NCBI GenBank assembly: GCA_965221375.1
Contig: OZ244883.1
Coordinates: 1,302,001 to 1,366,000 of the forward strand
Direction: 5' to 3'
Length of the DNA stretch: 64,000 nucleotides
Origin: Poriferisulfidus sp965221375
GTDB taxonomy: Bacteria > Pseudomonadota > Gammaproteobacteria > Poriferisulfidales > Poriferisulfidaceae
The position numbers and the translations under genes are program-made. The notes under the pieces are model-generated. The model was not told where the DNA came from. It saw only the letters and a program-made list of their open reading frames with translations, and ran no database searches. Shown here piece by piece: positions 17,630-27,112 of the stretch (within the stretch, counting starts at the first letter, position 1; the number at the start of each line of letters is the position of its first letter).

Positions 17630-17847
17630 GGCAAAAACAATAATTCGTATTACTTCGACGGTGGGTTGGAATTTTTTCTGCCCGGACTGGCACAACCAGC
17701 CGTTTGGAACGAGTCGTGCGGATTGACCGTGGCTGCCGTATTTGATGCCTGGAGCCATACTCGCCGGGCGCGCTGATCTCCCGGCCTTTCATCAGGAAAT
17801 TCTCAGCGTCTCTCTTTTAAGAATAATGCGCCTGGCGTCGCTCCGGG

Positions 17848-20800
17848 TTAATCCCGCAAACTGAACTCCATGCCGATGAAATTGCCCACCTCTTCATCCT
17901 TGCGCTGACCCAGCGACAACTCCAACGACCACTTCTCGGTCTCCGGCAGGATGTAACGCAGTCCCAGCTTCGCCTCATCCCATTCACCCGATGTCATCGT
18001 TGCTTCCGCAAACGGCGTCAACACACCGCGACCCGTCGCCAAGCCAAAGCCCCAGCCCACCGAGGCCGACAGCGACAATCCGCGCCACTGTTCTGAACCG
18101 GCCAACGATTCCAGCTGCTCGTCTCCCCACAGCACCGACGAATCACTCGCCTCCTGCCCCAGGCCCGAACGCACCTTCCACGACCAACCGCGACGATCCG
18201 CCGCCGGCAATACCGCCGCCGTCAGGCTCGCGCCCCACTCCTCATAATCACTCTCACTGTGCGCCGCCACCCAGTGGCCCTCGATATCCAACTGCAGTCG
18301 TGAGGTTGGTTGCGCCAGACTCAATCCGCCACGCAACTCCAGACCGACGCCTTCCGCGCCATCCCCGCCATCGTAGCGGCCATAGATTGCCCCAAACGGG
18401 CTGACTCCGTCGCCCCAGTCCGCCTGCGCTTCAATTCCCGCACGCGCCTGCCACGACTCCACGCTCAGATCACTGATCGCCGACTCCTCCGCCGTCGCAT
18501 CCGTCTCCAGACGCGCATAACCGACATCCGCCACCAGCGCCAACTCCATCCCTGACATCGGACTCAGCAACTCGCGCCCGCCGAACGCCACCATCCAGTA
18601 ATCCACATCGCTCTCAATCGTCTTATTCTCGGTGGTAGCCGAAGTCAGCTCCACATCGCCCTGACCGACGCCCAGCATCGCCCACACTGCAGATCCAGGA
18701 GACGTCTCCCAACGCGCATACGGGTGAATGCTGGTGATTTCCATCTCCAGTTCGCTCTTGCTCACCGTCTCTCCCGTCGACTTCAGATTGTAGTCGGTCT
18801 CCACATCCGCATACGACAGCGCCACGCCGCCCATCACATCGTCGCCAAAGCGACGATCAATGCCCAGCCAGGCTGTCTGCAGCTCGGTTTCATGATCGGA
18901 ATCGCTGCGGCCTTCATTCTCAATGTCCATATAACTACCCCGTCCCCACATCGTCCAGCCGGATCCCTGACCCGACTCGCCGTCCAACGCCAGCGTGAAG
19001 TGGCTGTCGCCCAATGCCTCCGACATCCCTGCCGAACCCGTCGAACCTGTCGAATCCGTCTCCAGGGCGCGCAACGCGCCGGACAAGTCCATCTCCAAAC
19101 CGGTCTTCGGCTCAGCCTCGAACCGCTGGTGCAACACATCTCGAGCACTCCTCAGCAACCCCAGCGACACATCCGCCAGTACCTCTTCCACCACTTCTTT
19201 CTCCTGAGTCGTTTCGTCCGGATCCTTGACCTCCACCGTCACCGTGCCGCGCGCCGTCGCATACTCGCGGGCGCCTGACGCTGCCAGCGAGATCGTCACC
19301 GTTTCGTCCGTCCCGTCCGTATCCTCCACTGCGGAGACCGTTACCGTCTGCGCCGTCCTCCAATCACCCGCCGTGAACGTCAGCGTCGCCGGACTCACCG
19401 TCGCCGCGTCTGCATCCGCGCTCGTCAGTGATACCGTCACCGATCCCGTCGGTACATGCGGCAACACTACGGTAAATGTTCCGGTGACGCCTTCATTCAC
19501 CTCCAAACGGTCCCCCACGCTCAACGTCAATTCCGCTGTCTCGTCGTCCGTCACCGCCACCGTCACCATAGCGCTCACATCAGCATAGTCGCCGCCGCTG
19601 GCCGCCAGCGTCACCGTCACCGTCTCACTCGCTGCATCGACATCCTGCACCGCGTTCACCGTCACCGTCTGTGCCGTTGCCCAATTACTCGTCGTATACA
19701 CCAACGACCTCGGAGTAACCGTTGCCGCGGGCGTATCATTACTGGCCACCGACACCGACACCGTTGCCGTCGGCTGCGTCGCCAACGCCACCGTGAAGGT
19801 TCCGGCCGCACCGCCTTCCGTCAATGCCAAGTTCATCGCGCTCAATGCCAGTTCGATCGTCTCGTCATCGTCCACCGTCACCGTCACCGCGGCGCTCACT
19901 CTCCCATAGTCTCCACCGCTGGCTGACAACCCCACTGTGACCGTCTCATCCGCCGCGTCGTCATCCTCGCCCGCGCTCGCCGTCACCGCCTGCGCCGTGT
20001 TCCAGTTCGTGGTCGTGAATGTCAGTGCCGTCGGACTCACCGTCGCCGCGTCCGCATCCCCGCTCCTCAACGATACCGTCACCTCGGTGCTCGGTTGCGT
20101 CTCCAACGCCACCGTGAACGTCCCGGTGGAGCCTTCTGCCACTGCCACACTCGTCGCACTCAACGCCAATCCCACTGTATCGTCATCTCTCACCGACACC
20201 GTCGTCGTGGCACTTAGATCGGCATAGCCGCCACCGCTGGCTGTCAATGTCACCGTCACCGCCTCGTCCGATGCGTTATCATCTTCCACTGCGCTCGCCG
20301 TCACCGTCTGCGCCGTGTTCCAATTGCTCGTCGTATACGTCAGCGCCGCCGGACTCGCTGTCACCGCGCCCACATCGCTGCTGGTCACCGCCACCGTCAC
20401 TGATGCCGTCGGCTGCGACACCAACACCATCGTGAAGGTCTCGCTCCCTCCTTCGCTCAGCGACACGCTCGTCGCGCTCAACGACAATCCGGTCGTCTCA
20501 TCATCGTTCACCGATACCGTCGCCGTGGTGCTTATCCCAGCGTAGTCGCCGCCTTCAGCCGCCAGCGTCACCGCCACCGTCTCATCCGTCGCGTCCGTGT
20601 CCTCCACCGCGCTCACCGTCACCGTCTGATTCGTCGTCCAGTTCGACATCATGAACGTCAACGCCGCCGGACTCGCCGCCACTGCGCCTTCATCTGCGCT
20701 CGTCACCGACACCGTCACCGCCGCACTCGGCTGCGTCGCCAATCTCACCGTGAACGTCCCGACCCTTCCTTCGTCCAACGTCAGCGTCGTCCGATTCAAC

Positions 20801-23800
20801 GTCAACCCTACTGTCTCATCGTCCGTCACCGTCACCGTCACCGTGGCACTCACGTCGGCATAGTCGCCGCCACTGGCCGCCAGCGTCACCGTTACCGTCT
20901 CATCCGAAGCGTCGTCATCCCTCTCTGGCGTCACCGTCACCGTCTGCGCCGTGTCCCAATCACTGGTCGTATACACCAACGACCTCGGACTGACCGTCGC
21001 CGCGCCCGTGTCGCTGCTGCTCACCGATACCGTCACTGAACCCGTCGGCTGCGTCGCCAACGCCACCGTGAACGTCCCGACCGCGTCGCCTTCCGTCAAT
21101 TCCACGCTCGTCGCGCTCAACGCCAATCCGATTGTTTCGTCATCCTCCACCGTCACCGTCGCCTCGGCACGCACACTCGCATAGTCGCCACCGCCGGCGG
21201 ACAATCCCACGGTGACCGTCTCATCCGCCGCATCGTCATCCTCGACCGCGCTCGCCGTTACCGTCTGCGTCGTGTTCCAATTGCCCGTCGTGAACGTCAG
21301 CGTCGCCGGACTCATCGTCACCGCGCCCGTATCTGTACTCCTCATTGACACCGTCACCTCGGCGCTCGGCTGTGTCGCCAACGCCACCGTGAACGTCCCG
21401 GTCTCCCCTTCCGCCACGGCCACGCTCGTCGCGCTCAACGTCAGTGCCACTGTGTCGTCATCCCTCACCGACACTGTCGCCGTGGCACTTAGATCGGCAT
21501 AGTCCCCGCCACTCGCCGCCAGTGTCACCGTCACCGCCTCATCCGACGCATCGTCATCCTCCACCGCGCGCGTCGTCACCGTCTGCGCCGTGGCCCAATT
21601 GCTCGTCGTATACGTCAGCGCCGCCGGAGTCGCCGCCACTGCGCCTTCATCCGAACTCGTCACCGCCACCGTCACCGATGCCGTCGGCTGCGACGCCAGC
21701 ACCACCGTGAACGACTCGGTCTCACCGCCTTCCGTCAGCGACACGCGCGTCGCGCTCAACGTCAATCCCGTCGTCTCATCATCGTTCACCGATACCGTCG
21801 CCGTCGCACTCACGTCGGCGTAGTCGCCGCCCTCGGCCGCCAGCGTCACCGCCACCGTCTCATCCGCCGCATCGTCATCGGCCACCGCCTCTACTCTCAC
21901 CGTCTGTGCCGTTGACCAGTTCGATGTCGTATACGTCAGCGCCGCCGGAGTCGCCGTCACCGCGTCTTCATCGCTGCTGGTCACCGACACCGTCACCTCC
22001 GCACTCGGCTGCGTCGCCAACGTCACCGCGAAGCTCTCGTATCTCCCTTCGCTGATTACCCGCGTCGTCGGACTCAACGTCAATCCCGCCGCATCGTCAT
22101 CGTCCACCGACACCGTCGCCGTGGCGCTCACGTCGGCATAGTCGCCGCCGTTGGCCGCTAGCGTCACCGTCACCGTCTCATCCGAAGCATCATCATCCTG
22201 CACCGCATTCACCGTCACCGTCTGTGCCGTGCCCCAATCACTGGTCGTAAACGTCAGCGCCGCCGAATTCACCGTCACCGCGCCCGTATCGCTGCTGGCC
22301 CCCGTCACCGTCACCGTCGCCGTCGCCGTCGGCTGCGTCGCCAATGCCAACGTGAAGGTCCCGGCAGAGCCTTCCGTCACCGCCACGCTCTGCGCACTTA
22401 ATGTCAACCCGGGCGTCTCGTCATCCTCCACCGATACCGTCAGCGTGGCGTCCACTCTTCCATAATCGCCACCATCGGCTGACAATCCCACTGTGATCAT
22501 CTCATCCGCCGCATCGTCATCTTCGACCGCGCTCGCCGTCACCGTCTGCGCCGTGTTCCAGTTGCTCGTCGTATACGTCAGTGCCGCCGGACTCACCGTC
22601 ACCGCACTCGCATTTCCGCTCCTCAACGACACCGTCACTTCTGCCGTCGGCTGCGTCGCCAACGCCACCGTGAACGCCCCGTCCGTGCCCCCTTCCGTCA
22701 GCGACACGTTCGTCGCACTCAACGTCAATCCCTCTGTATCGTCATCGTCTACTGATACCGTCGCCGTCGCCGTCACCGACCCATATTCACGCGCCCCCGA
22801 CCCCGTCAACGTCACCGACACTCCCTCGTCCGTCGCATCGTCATCGTCCACCGCGCGCGTTGTCACCGTCTGCGCCGTGTTCCAATTGCTCGTCGTAAAC
22901 GTCAGTGCTGCCGGACTCACCGTCGCCGCGCCTGTGTCGCCACTCGCAATCGCTACCGTCACCGATTCCGTCGGCACATGTGACAGCATCACCGTGAACG
23001 TTTCGTCCGCGCCGCCTTCCGTCAATGCCACCGGTGTCCCATCCAGCGCCAATCTCGCCGTCTCGTCATCGTCCACATAGACCGTTATCGTGTCGGTCGC
23101 ACCCTCATAGTCGCCGCCGCTCGCCGTCATCGTCAGCGTCACCGTCTCATCCGCCGCATCGGCATCGTTCACCGGCCTCATGTCCACCCAGTGAGACTGT
23201 ATTTCGTCCCAAGTCGTCGTCGTATACGTCAACACCGCCGAGTGCAACGACACCGCCCCCGTGTCCGAACTCGTCACTGTCACCGTCACCGTCGCGGTCG
23301 GCTGTGAGGTCAGCACCACCGGGAACAATGCGCCGCTATCACCTTCCTTTAATGTAAAGCCATCCGCATTCTTGGGATCAAAGCCGATTGTCTCGTCATC
23401 CTCCACCGACACCGTCGCCGTCGCGCTTATCCCGGCATAGTCGCCGCCGCTCGCCGCCAGCGTCACCGTCACCGTCTCATCCGTCGCATTGGCATCGTTC
23501 ACGGCCGCCGCCGTCACCGACTGCGCCGTGTTCCAATCACTGGTCGTAAACGTCAGCGTCGCCGGGCTCACCGTCGCCGCCCCGGTATCGTCACTGGTCA
23601 CCGACACCGACACCGTCGCCGTCGGCTGCGTCGCCAATGCCACCGTGAAGGTCCCGGCAGAGCCTTCCGTCACCGCCACGCTCTGCGCACTTAATGTCAA
23701 CCCGGGCGTCTCGTCATCCTCCACCGTCACCGTTGCCGTGGCGTTTATTCCGGCATAGTCGCCGCCGCTCGCCGCCAGCGTCACCGTCACGGTCTCATCC

Positions 23801-25128
23801 GTCGCATCGTCATCGTCCACCGCATTCGCTGTCACCGACTGTGCCGTGTTCCAATCGCTCGTCGTGAACGTCAGCGCTGCCGGGCTTGCCGTCGCCGCCC
23901 CCGCATCGCTGCTCGCCACCGATACCGTCACCTCGGCGCTCGGCTGCGTCGCCAACGCTACCGTGAACGCCCCGTCCGTGCCGCCTTCCGTCAACGCCAC
24001 CGGCGACCCGCTCAACGTCAATCCAACCGTATCGTCGTCCGTCACCGTCACCGTCGCCGTCCTCGTCATCGACTCATATTCACGCGCCCCCGATGCCGTC
24101 ACCGTCACCGTCACCGTCTCGTCCGACGCATCATCATCGTCCACCGCACTCGCCGTCACCGTCTGCGCCGTATTCCAGTTCGTCGTCGTGAACGTCAGCG
24201 CCGCCGGACTCGTCGTCACCGCTTCCGTATCGCTACTCGCGACCGCCATCGTCACGGATTCCGTCGGCACGCGCGTCAACACCATCGTGAATGTCCCGTC
24301 CGTGCCGCCTTCCGTCAGTGCCACCGGTGCCCCACTCAACGTCATCTCCGCCGTCTCACTATCAATCACCGTCACCGTCACCGTCCCGTTGACCCCGGCA
24401 TAGTCGCCACCACTCGCCGTCAACGTCACCAGCACCGTTTCATCCGCCGCATCATCATCGTCCTCTGGGATTACCGACACATTCTGCGATGTGCTCCAGT
24501 TCGCCGTCGTAAACGTCAGCGCCGTCGGAGTCAACTCCACTGCCCCCGGGTCCGGATTCGTCACCGTCACCGTCACCGTCGCACTCGGCTGCGATCCCAA
24601 CGCCACCGGGAATGCCGGGTAGAAGAAATGTTTTTCCCGAGTCTCCACATCTATCCAACTCAACACCAACCCGATCGTATCGTCGTCGTCCACCGTCACC
24701 GTCGCCGTCGCGCTTATCCCTGCATAGTCGCCACCGCTCGCCGCCAGCGTCACCGCTACCGTCTCATTCGCCGTGTCACCATCCTCTACCGCGCTCGCCG
24801 TCACCGACTGCGCCGTCGCCCAATCCGTCGTCGTGAACGTCAGCGCCGCCGGGCTCACCGTCGCCGCTCCGGTATCGTCACTGGTCACCGACACCGTCAC
24901 CGTCGCCGTCGGCTGCGACGTCAACGCCGCTGTGAACGTCCCGGTCGCGCCTTCCTGAATAGTCACCGTCGTCGAACTCAGCGCCAATCCTTGGGCCAAT
25001 GCGGTTTGGGGGAAAAGCAAAATGGCACAGCACAGCAAAAGGCCGCTCCACAATGGCAAGAATTGATGCCGCCGCTCGGCACCGGTATCCAGGGTATCCA
25101 AGAGTAATGCAGACACGTTCATAAACAT
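17848..25128 (-). CDS. Second giant autotransporter with 18 Calx-beta-like repeats
   Basis: About 2426 aa. The N-terminus MFMNVSALLLDTLDTGAE and a basic stretch precede the hydrophobic signal core (SGLLLCCAILLFP) with cleavage near ALA-QG. Residues about 46-1975 are 18 repeats of about 107 aa (core LxEGxxGTFTVALATQP, ALTFTTSNWNTAQTVT, DDDASDETVTVTL, GGDYADVSATVTV), more divergent than those of the first paralogue. A linker helix (VVEEVLADVSLGLLRSARDV) and a C-terminal barrel nearly identical to the paralogue's follow. It has no Ig-like N-terminal block. I chose ATG 25128 because GGGGAT lies just upstream; an in-frame TTG at 25146 is less likely. Role: probable surface adhesin. Confidence 0.87.
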   Translation of the reverse strand: MFMNVSALLLDTLDTGAERRHQFLPLWSGLLLCCAILLFPQTALAQGLALSSTTVTIQEGATGTFTAALTSQPTATVTVSVTSDDTGAATVSPAALTFTTTDWATAQSVTASAVEDGDTANETVAVTLAASGGDYAGISATATVTVDDDDTIGLVLSWIDVETREKHFFYPAFPVALGSQPSATVTVTVTNPDPGAVELTPTALTFTTANWSTSQNVSVIPEDDDDAADETVLVTLTASGGDYAGVNGTVTVTVIDSETAEMTLSGAPVALTEGGTDGTFTMVLTRVPTESVTMAVASSDTEAVTTSPAALTFTTTNWNTAQTVTASAVDDDDASDETVTVTVTASGAREYESMTRTATVTVTDDDTVGLTLSGSPVALTEGGTDGAFTVALATQPSAEVTVSVASSDAGAATASPAALTFTTSDWNTAQSVTANAVDDDDATDETVTVTLAASGGDYAGINATATVTVEDDETPGLTLSAQSVAVTEGSAGTFTVALATQPTATVSVSVTSDDTGAATVSPATLTFTTSDWNTAQSVTAAAVNDANATDETVTVTLAASGGDYAGISATATVSVEDDETIGFDPKNADGFTLKEGDSGALFPVVLTSQPTATVTVTVTSSDTGAVSLHSAVLTYTTTTWDEIQSHWVDMRPVNDADAADETVTLTMTASGGDYEGATDTITVYVDDDETARLALDGTPVALTEGGADETFTVMLSHVPTESVTVAIASGDTGAATVSPAALTFTTSNWNTAQTVTTRAVDDDDATDEGVSVTLTGSGAREYGSVTATATVSVDDDDTEGLTLSATNVSLTEGGTDGAFTVALATQPTAEVTVSLRSGNASAVTVSPAALTYTTSNWNTAQTVTASAVEDDDAADEMITVGLSADGGDYGRVDATLTVSVEDDETPGLTLSAQSVAVTEGSAGTFTLALATQPTATATVTVTGASSDTGAVTVNSAALTFTTSDWGTAQTVTVNAVQDDDASDETVTVTLAANGGDYADVSATATVSVDDDDAAGLTLSPTTRVISEGRYESFAVTLATQPSAEVTVSVTSSDEDAVTATPAALTYTTSNWSTAQTVRVEAVADDDAADETVAVTLAAEGGDYADVSATATVSVNDDETTGLTLSATRVSLTEGGETESFTVVLASQPTASVTVAVTSSDEGAVAATPAALTYTTSNWATAQTVTTRAVEDDDASDEAVTVTLAASGGDYADLSATATVSVRDDDTVALTLSATSVAVAEGETGTFTVALATQPSAEVTVSMRSTDTGAVTMSPATLTFTTGNWNTTQTVTASAVEDDDAADETVTVGLSAGGGDYASVRAEATVTVEDDETIGLALSATSVELTEGDAVGTFTVALATQPTGSVTVSVSSSDTGAATVSPRSLVYTTSDWDTAQTVTVTPERDDDASDETVTVTLAASGGDYADVSATVTVTVTDDETVGLTLNRTTLTLDEGRVGTFTVRLATQPSAAVTVSVTSADEGAVAASPAALTFMMSNWTTNQTVTVSAVEDTDATDETVAVTLAAEGGDYAGISTTATVSVNDDETTGLSLSATSVSLSEGGSETFTMVLVSQPTASVTVAVTSSDVGAVTASPAALTYTTSNWNTAQTVTASAVEDDNASDEAVTVTLTASGGGYADLSATTTVSVRDDDTVGLALSATSVAVAEGSTGTFTVALETQPSTEVTVSLRSGDADAATVSPTALTFTTTNWNTAQAVTASAGEDDDAADETVTVGLSASGGDYGRVSAAVTVTVDDDETIELALSAMNLALTEGGAAGTFTVALATQPTATVSVSVASNDTPAATVTPRSLVYTTSNWATAQTVTVNAVQDVDAASETVTVTLAASGGDYADVSAMVTVAVTDDETAELTLSVGDRLEVNEGVTGTFTVVLPHVPTGSVTVSLTSADADAATVSPATLTFTAGDWRTAQTVTVSAVEDTDGTDETVTISLAASGAREYATARGTVTVEVKDPDETTQEKEVVEEVLADVSLGLLRSARDVLHQRFEAEPKTGLEMDLSGALRALETDSTGSTGSAGMSEALGDSHFTLALDGESGQGSGWTMWGRGSYMDIENEGRSDSDHETELQTAWLGIDRRFGDDVMGGVALSYADVETDYNLKSTGETVSKSELEMEITSIHPYARWETSPGSAVWAMLGVGQGDVELTSATTENKTIESDVDYWMVAFGGRELLSPMSGMELALVADVGYARLETDATAEESAISDLSVESWQARAGIEAQADWGDGVSPFGAIYGRYDGGDGAEGVGLELRGGLSLAQPTSRLQLDIEGHWVAAHSESDYEEWGASLTAAVLPAADRRGWSWKVRSGLGQEASDSSVLWGDEQLESLAGSEQWRGLSLSASVGWGFGLATGRGVLTPFAEATMTSGEWDEAKLGLRYILPETEKWSLELSLGQRKDEEVGNFIGMEFSLRD
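19210..24985 (-). repeat. Array of 18 diverged Calx-beta-like repeats
   Basis: Repeats of about 320 bp are recognisable at protein level by (T/A)EG...TFTV.LA.QP and TV(T/S)V.DD. One unit (near 24600) is degenerate, with SWIDVETREKHFFYPAFPVA in place of the usual start. Several units share subtypes (for example GLTLSAQSVAVTEGSAGTF occurs twice), suggesting older block duplications. Confidence 0.85.
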
Positions 25129-25385
25129 TCGATCCCCAATCAACAATTACGCCCGCAGGCTCACCCGATCGTTCTCACGTAATAAAACAGCACGCCGCAT
25201 AATTTTGTGCTCCCCTGTCGTCGAAATATTCATCAACGCAGCAATCCACCGTGCTGCCTAGGGCTAGCATAGAAATCATCTTCTGAGAATCAAGACAAAG
25301 GGTGGAAGCGCTTGACAGTTTTCGAAGTGCGAAGTGCGGCGCATACCATACCATACTTTGCTACAAAAACAATAACTCGTGCTTA
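25129..25385 (-). promoter_or_regulatory. Upstream regulatory region of autotransporter 2
   Basis: Homologous to 17380-17647 apart from the missing G tract. TTGATT and TATGCT near 25265-25295 (minus strand) are a possible -35/-10 pair at 16-bp spacing. The rest of the gap to 25647 contains no recognisable gene; it must hold the promoter of the divergent aldehyde dehydrogenase. Confidence 0.45.
25342..25361 (-). promoter_or_regulatory. Triple GTATG element, copy 2
   Basis: Exact copy of the 20-bp GCAAAGTATGGTATGGTATG element found upstream of the first autotransporter, here about 215 bp before the start codon of the second. Confidence 0.5.
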
Positions 25386-25647
25386 TTTTTTTGGACACTA
25401 TATATGGACGTTTGGAGACAAAAATTCAGTCGGAAACGTCCCGGTTGAGCCGTTTTCCACTCGCAACTCTGTCCTTACCGAAAGATTGCCGCATATTGCC
25501 GGACAAGCCACTTTTTTTCAGTATTCCAGTCGATGAACCGGCACCCCCTACGCAAATCATTACCGGGGAATGAGGGCGTTCCCTCAAGAAACAAGCGCTT
25601 TGCGGTAAAATTCCAGATTACCCGCTATTCCCCGTTGATCCGGCATC

Positions 25648-27084
25648 ATGCAACACTATTCGGCACTCGCGCCTCATATCGGCCCCTGTAGCAAACAAGC
25701 CACCGTGTACGCGCCCTGGGACCGCTCGCCCATCGCCACGGTTGATGTCCTTGATGCCCAGCAGGCAGAGCGAGTCCTGGAGACCGCCTTTGCCATTTAT
25801 CAGGACAAGTCCCGCTGGTTGACGCCTGCCCAGCGCATTGAAGTGCTGGAAAAAGCCGCACACATAATGAGTGAGCGCAGTGAAGAGTTGGCCGTCGAAG
25901 CTGCTCGTGAAGGCGGCAAACCGTTACCCGATTCTCGTGTGGAAGCCGCCCGCGCCGTTGACGGGATGCGCAGCTGCGTTGAAGTTTTGCGCACCGAAGG
26001 CGGAAAGGAAATTCCGATGGGCCTGAACGCGGCTTCCGCCCACCACATGGCCTTCACGCGCAAGTACCCACGGGGCGTGGTTTTGGCGTTTTCCGCCTTC
26101 AACCATCCACTGAATTTGATTGTGCACCAGATCGGCCCGGCCATTGCCGCCGGCTGCCCGGCCATTGTCAAGCCGGCCTTGGACACGCCTCTGTCTTGTC
26201 TGCGCTTTGTGGAAATCCTGCACCAGGCCGGATTGCCGGAGGACTACGTGCAGGCCATCAACCTGGACGACTACAGTATTTCCGAACAGCTGATCGGCGA
26301 TTCGCGCGTGGCTTTCTTCAGTTTTATCGGCAGTGCCCAGGTCGGCTGGATGTTGCGCTCCAAACTTGCCCCCGGAGCGCGCTGCGCACTGGAACACGGC
26401 GGCATCGCTCCGGTCATTATGGCTGCCGACGCGGATGTCGACGACGCCCTGCCTTTACTGGCGAAAGGCGGTTTTTACCATGCCGGTCAAGTGTGCGTAT
26501 CGGTGCAGCGTGTCTATGCCGCACAACCAATCGCCCGGGATGTCGCCGACGGAATTGCGCGCCAGGGCGCCGCCATGAAAGTGGGAGACCCGACGTTGCC
26601 GGATACCGATGTCGGCCCCCTGATTCGTCCGGCGGAAGCGGACCGGATTGAGGCTTGGGTCCAAGAAGCCGTCGACGCCGGTGCCGAACTTATCAGTGGC
26701 GGACGGCGGTTGTCGGAAACCACTTACGAGCCGACTGTGCTTCTGAACCCTCCGGCTGACGCCAACGTCAGTGTGCATGAAGTTTTCGGGCCGGTCATCT
26801 GTGTCTACAGCTTCGACGATCTCGATGCCGCCATCGCCCAAGCCAACGATTGCCCGTTTTCTTTCCAGGCGGCTGTCTTCAGCCGCAACCTGGACACCGC
26901 CCTCCACTGCTATCACCAACTGGAAGCGGCCACTGTGATGATTAACAACCACACGGCTTTCCGTGTCGACTGGATGCCGTTCGCCGGTCTCAAGCAGTCC
27001 GGTTACGGAGTTGGCGGCATTCCTTATACCTATGAGGATATGCAGGCCGACAAACTGATGGTGGTTCGTTCCCCGGCACTTTAG
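25648..27084 (+). CDS. NAD(P)-dependent aldehyde dehydrogenase family protein
   Basis: A 478-aa ALDH-superfamily enzyme oxidising an aldehyde to the acid. The catalytic Cys lies in GQVCVSVQR (about residue 281), the general-base Glu in LEHGG (about 248, ELGG in many homologues), the cofactor lysine in PAIVKPALDTPLS, and the late motif FGPVICVY is present. The C-terminal pattern NNHTAFRVDWMPFAGLKQSG resembles the lactaldehyde/phosphonoacetaldehyde-type subfamily, but the substrate is not decidable. It could detoxify aldehydes made by AlkB-type oxidation; that is inference and the genes are far apart. ATG 25648 gives the family length. The next gene starts 28 bp later, so they are probably co-transcribed. 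Confidence 0.88.
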   Translation: MQHYSALAPHIGPCSKQATVYAPWDRSPIATVDVLDAQQAERVLETAFAIYQDKSRWLTPAQRIEVLEKAAHIMSERSEELAVEAAREGGKPLPDSRVEAARAVDGMRSCVEVLRTEGGKEIPMGLNAASAHHMAFTRKYPRGVVLAFSAFNHPLNLIVHQIGPAIAAGCPAIVKPALDTPLSCLRFVEILHQAGLPEDYVQAINLDDYSISEQLIGDSRVAFFSFIGSAQVGWMLRSKLAPGARCALEHGGIAPVIMAADADVDDALPLLAKGGFYHAGQVCVSVQRVYAAQPIARDVADGIARQGAAMKVGDPTLPDTDVGPLIRPAEADRIEAWVQEAVDAGAELISGGRRLSETTYEPTVLLNPPADANVSVHEVFGPVICVYSFDDLDAAIAQANDCPFSFQAAVFSRNLDTALHCYHQLEAATVMINNHTAFRVDWMPFAGLKQSGYGVGGIPYTYEDMQADKLMVVRSPAL

Positions 27085-27112
27085 GAAGTGGTCCACTCCT
27101 GCGGTATTTGTT

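Larger units (their letters stand above)
17380..17647 (-). promoter_or_regulatory. Upstream regulatory region of autotransporter 1, duplicated at 25 kb
   Basis: This stretch aligns by eye with about 25129-25385, upstream of the second autotransporter: shared blocks include AACGATYG, GGCGCGCTG/GGCGTGCTG, AGATGATTTC and GTTTTTG. A possible -35/-10 pair for copy 1 is TTGTTC...GTACTA near 17535-17565, and TATACG next to the G tract is another candidate -10. From 17648 to 17847 I see no gene; it contains only 3' flank of the second autotransporter (a CAGCGTCTCTCTTTTAA block also seen near 5210). Confidence 0.5.

Noticed and set aside
17499..17792. Frames in the gap between the autotransporters
   Set aside because: They lie in duplicated regulatory or flanking DNA, are not conserved between the two copies and lack ribosome binding sites.
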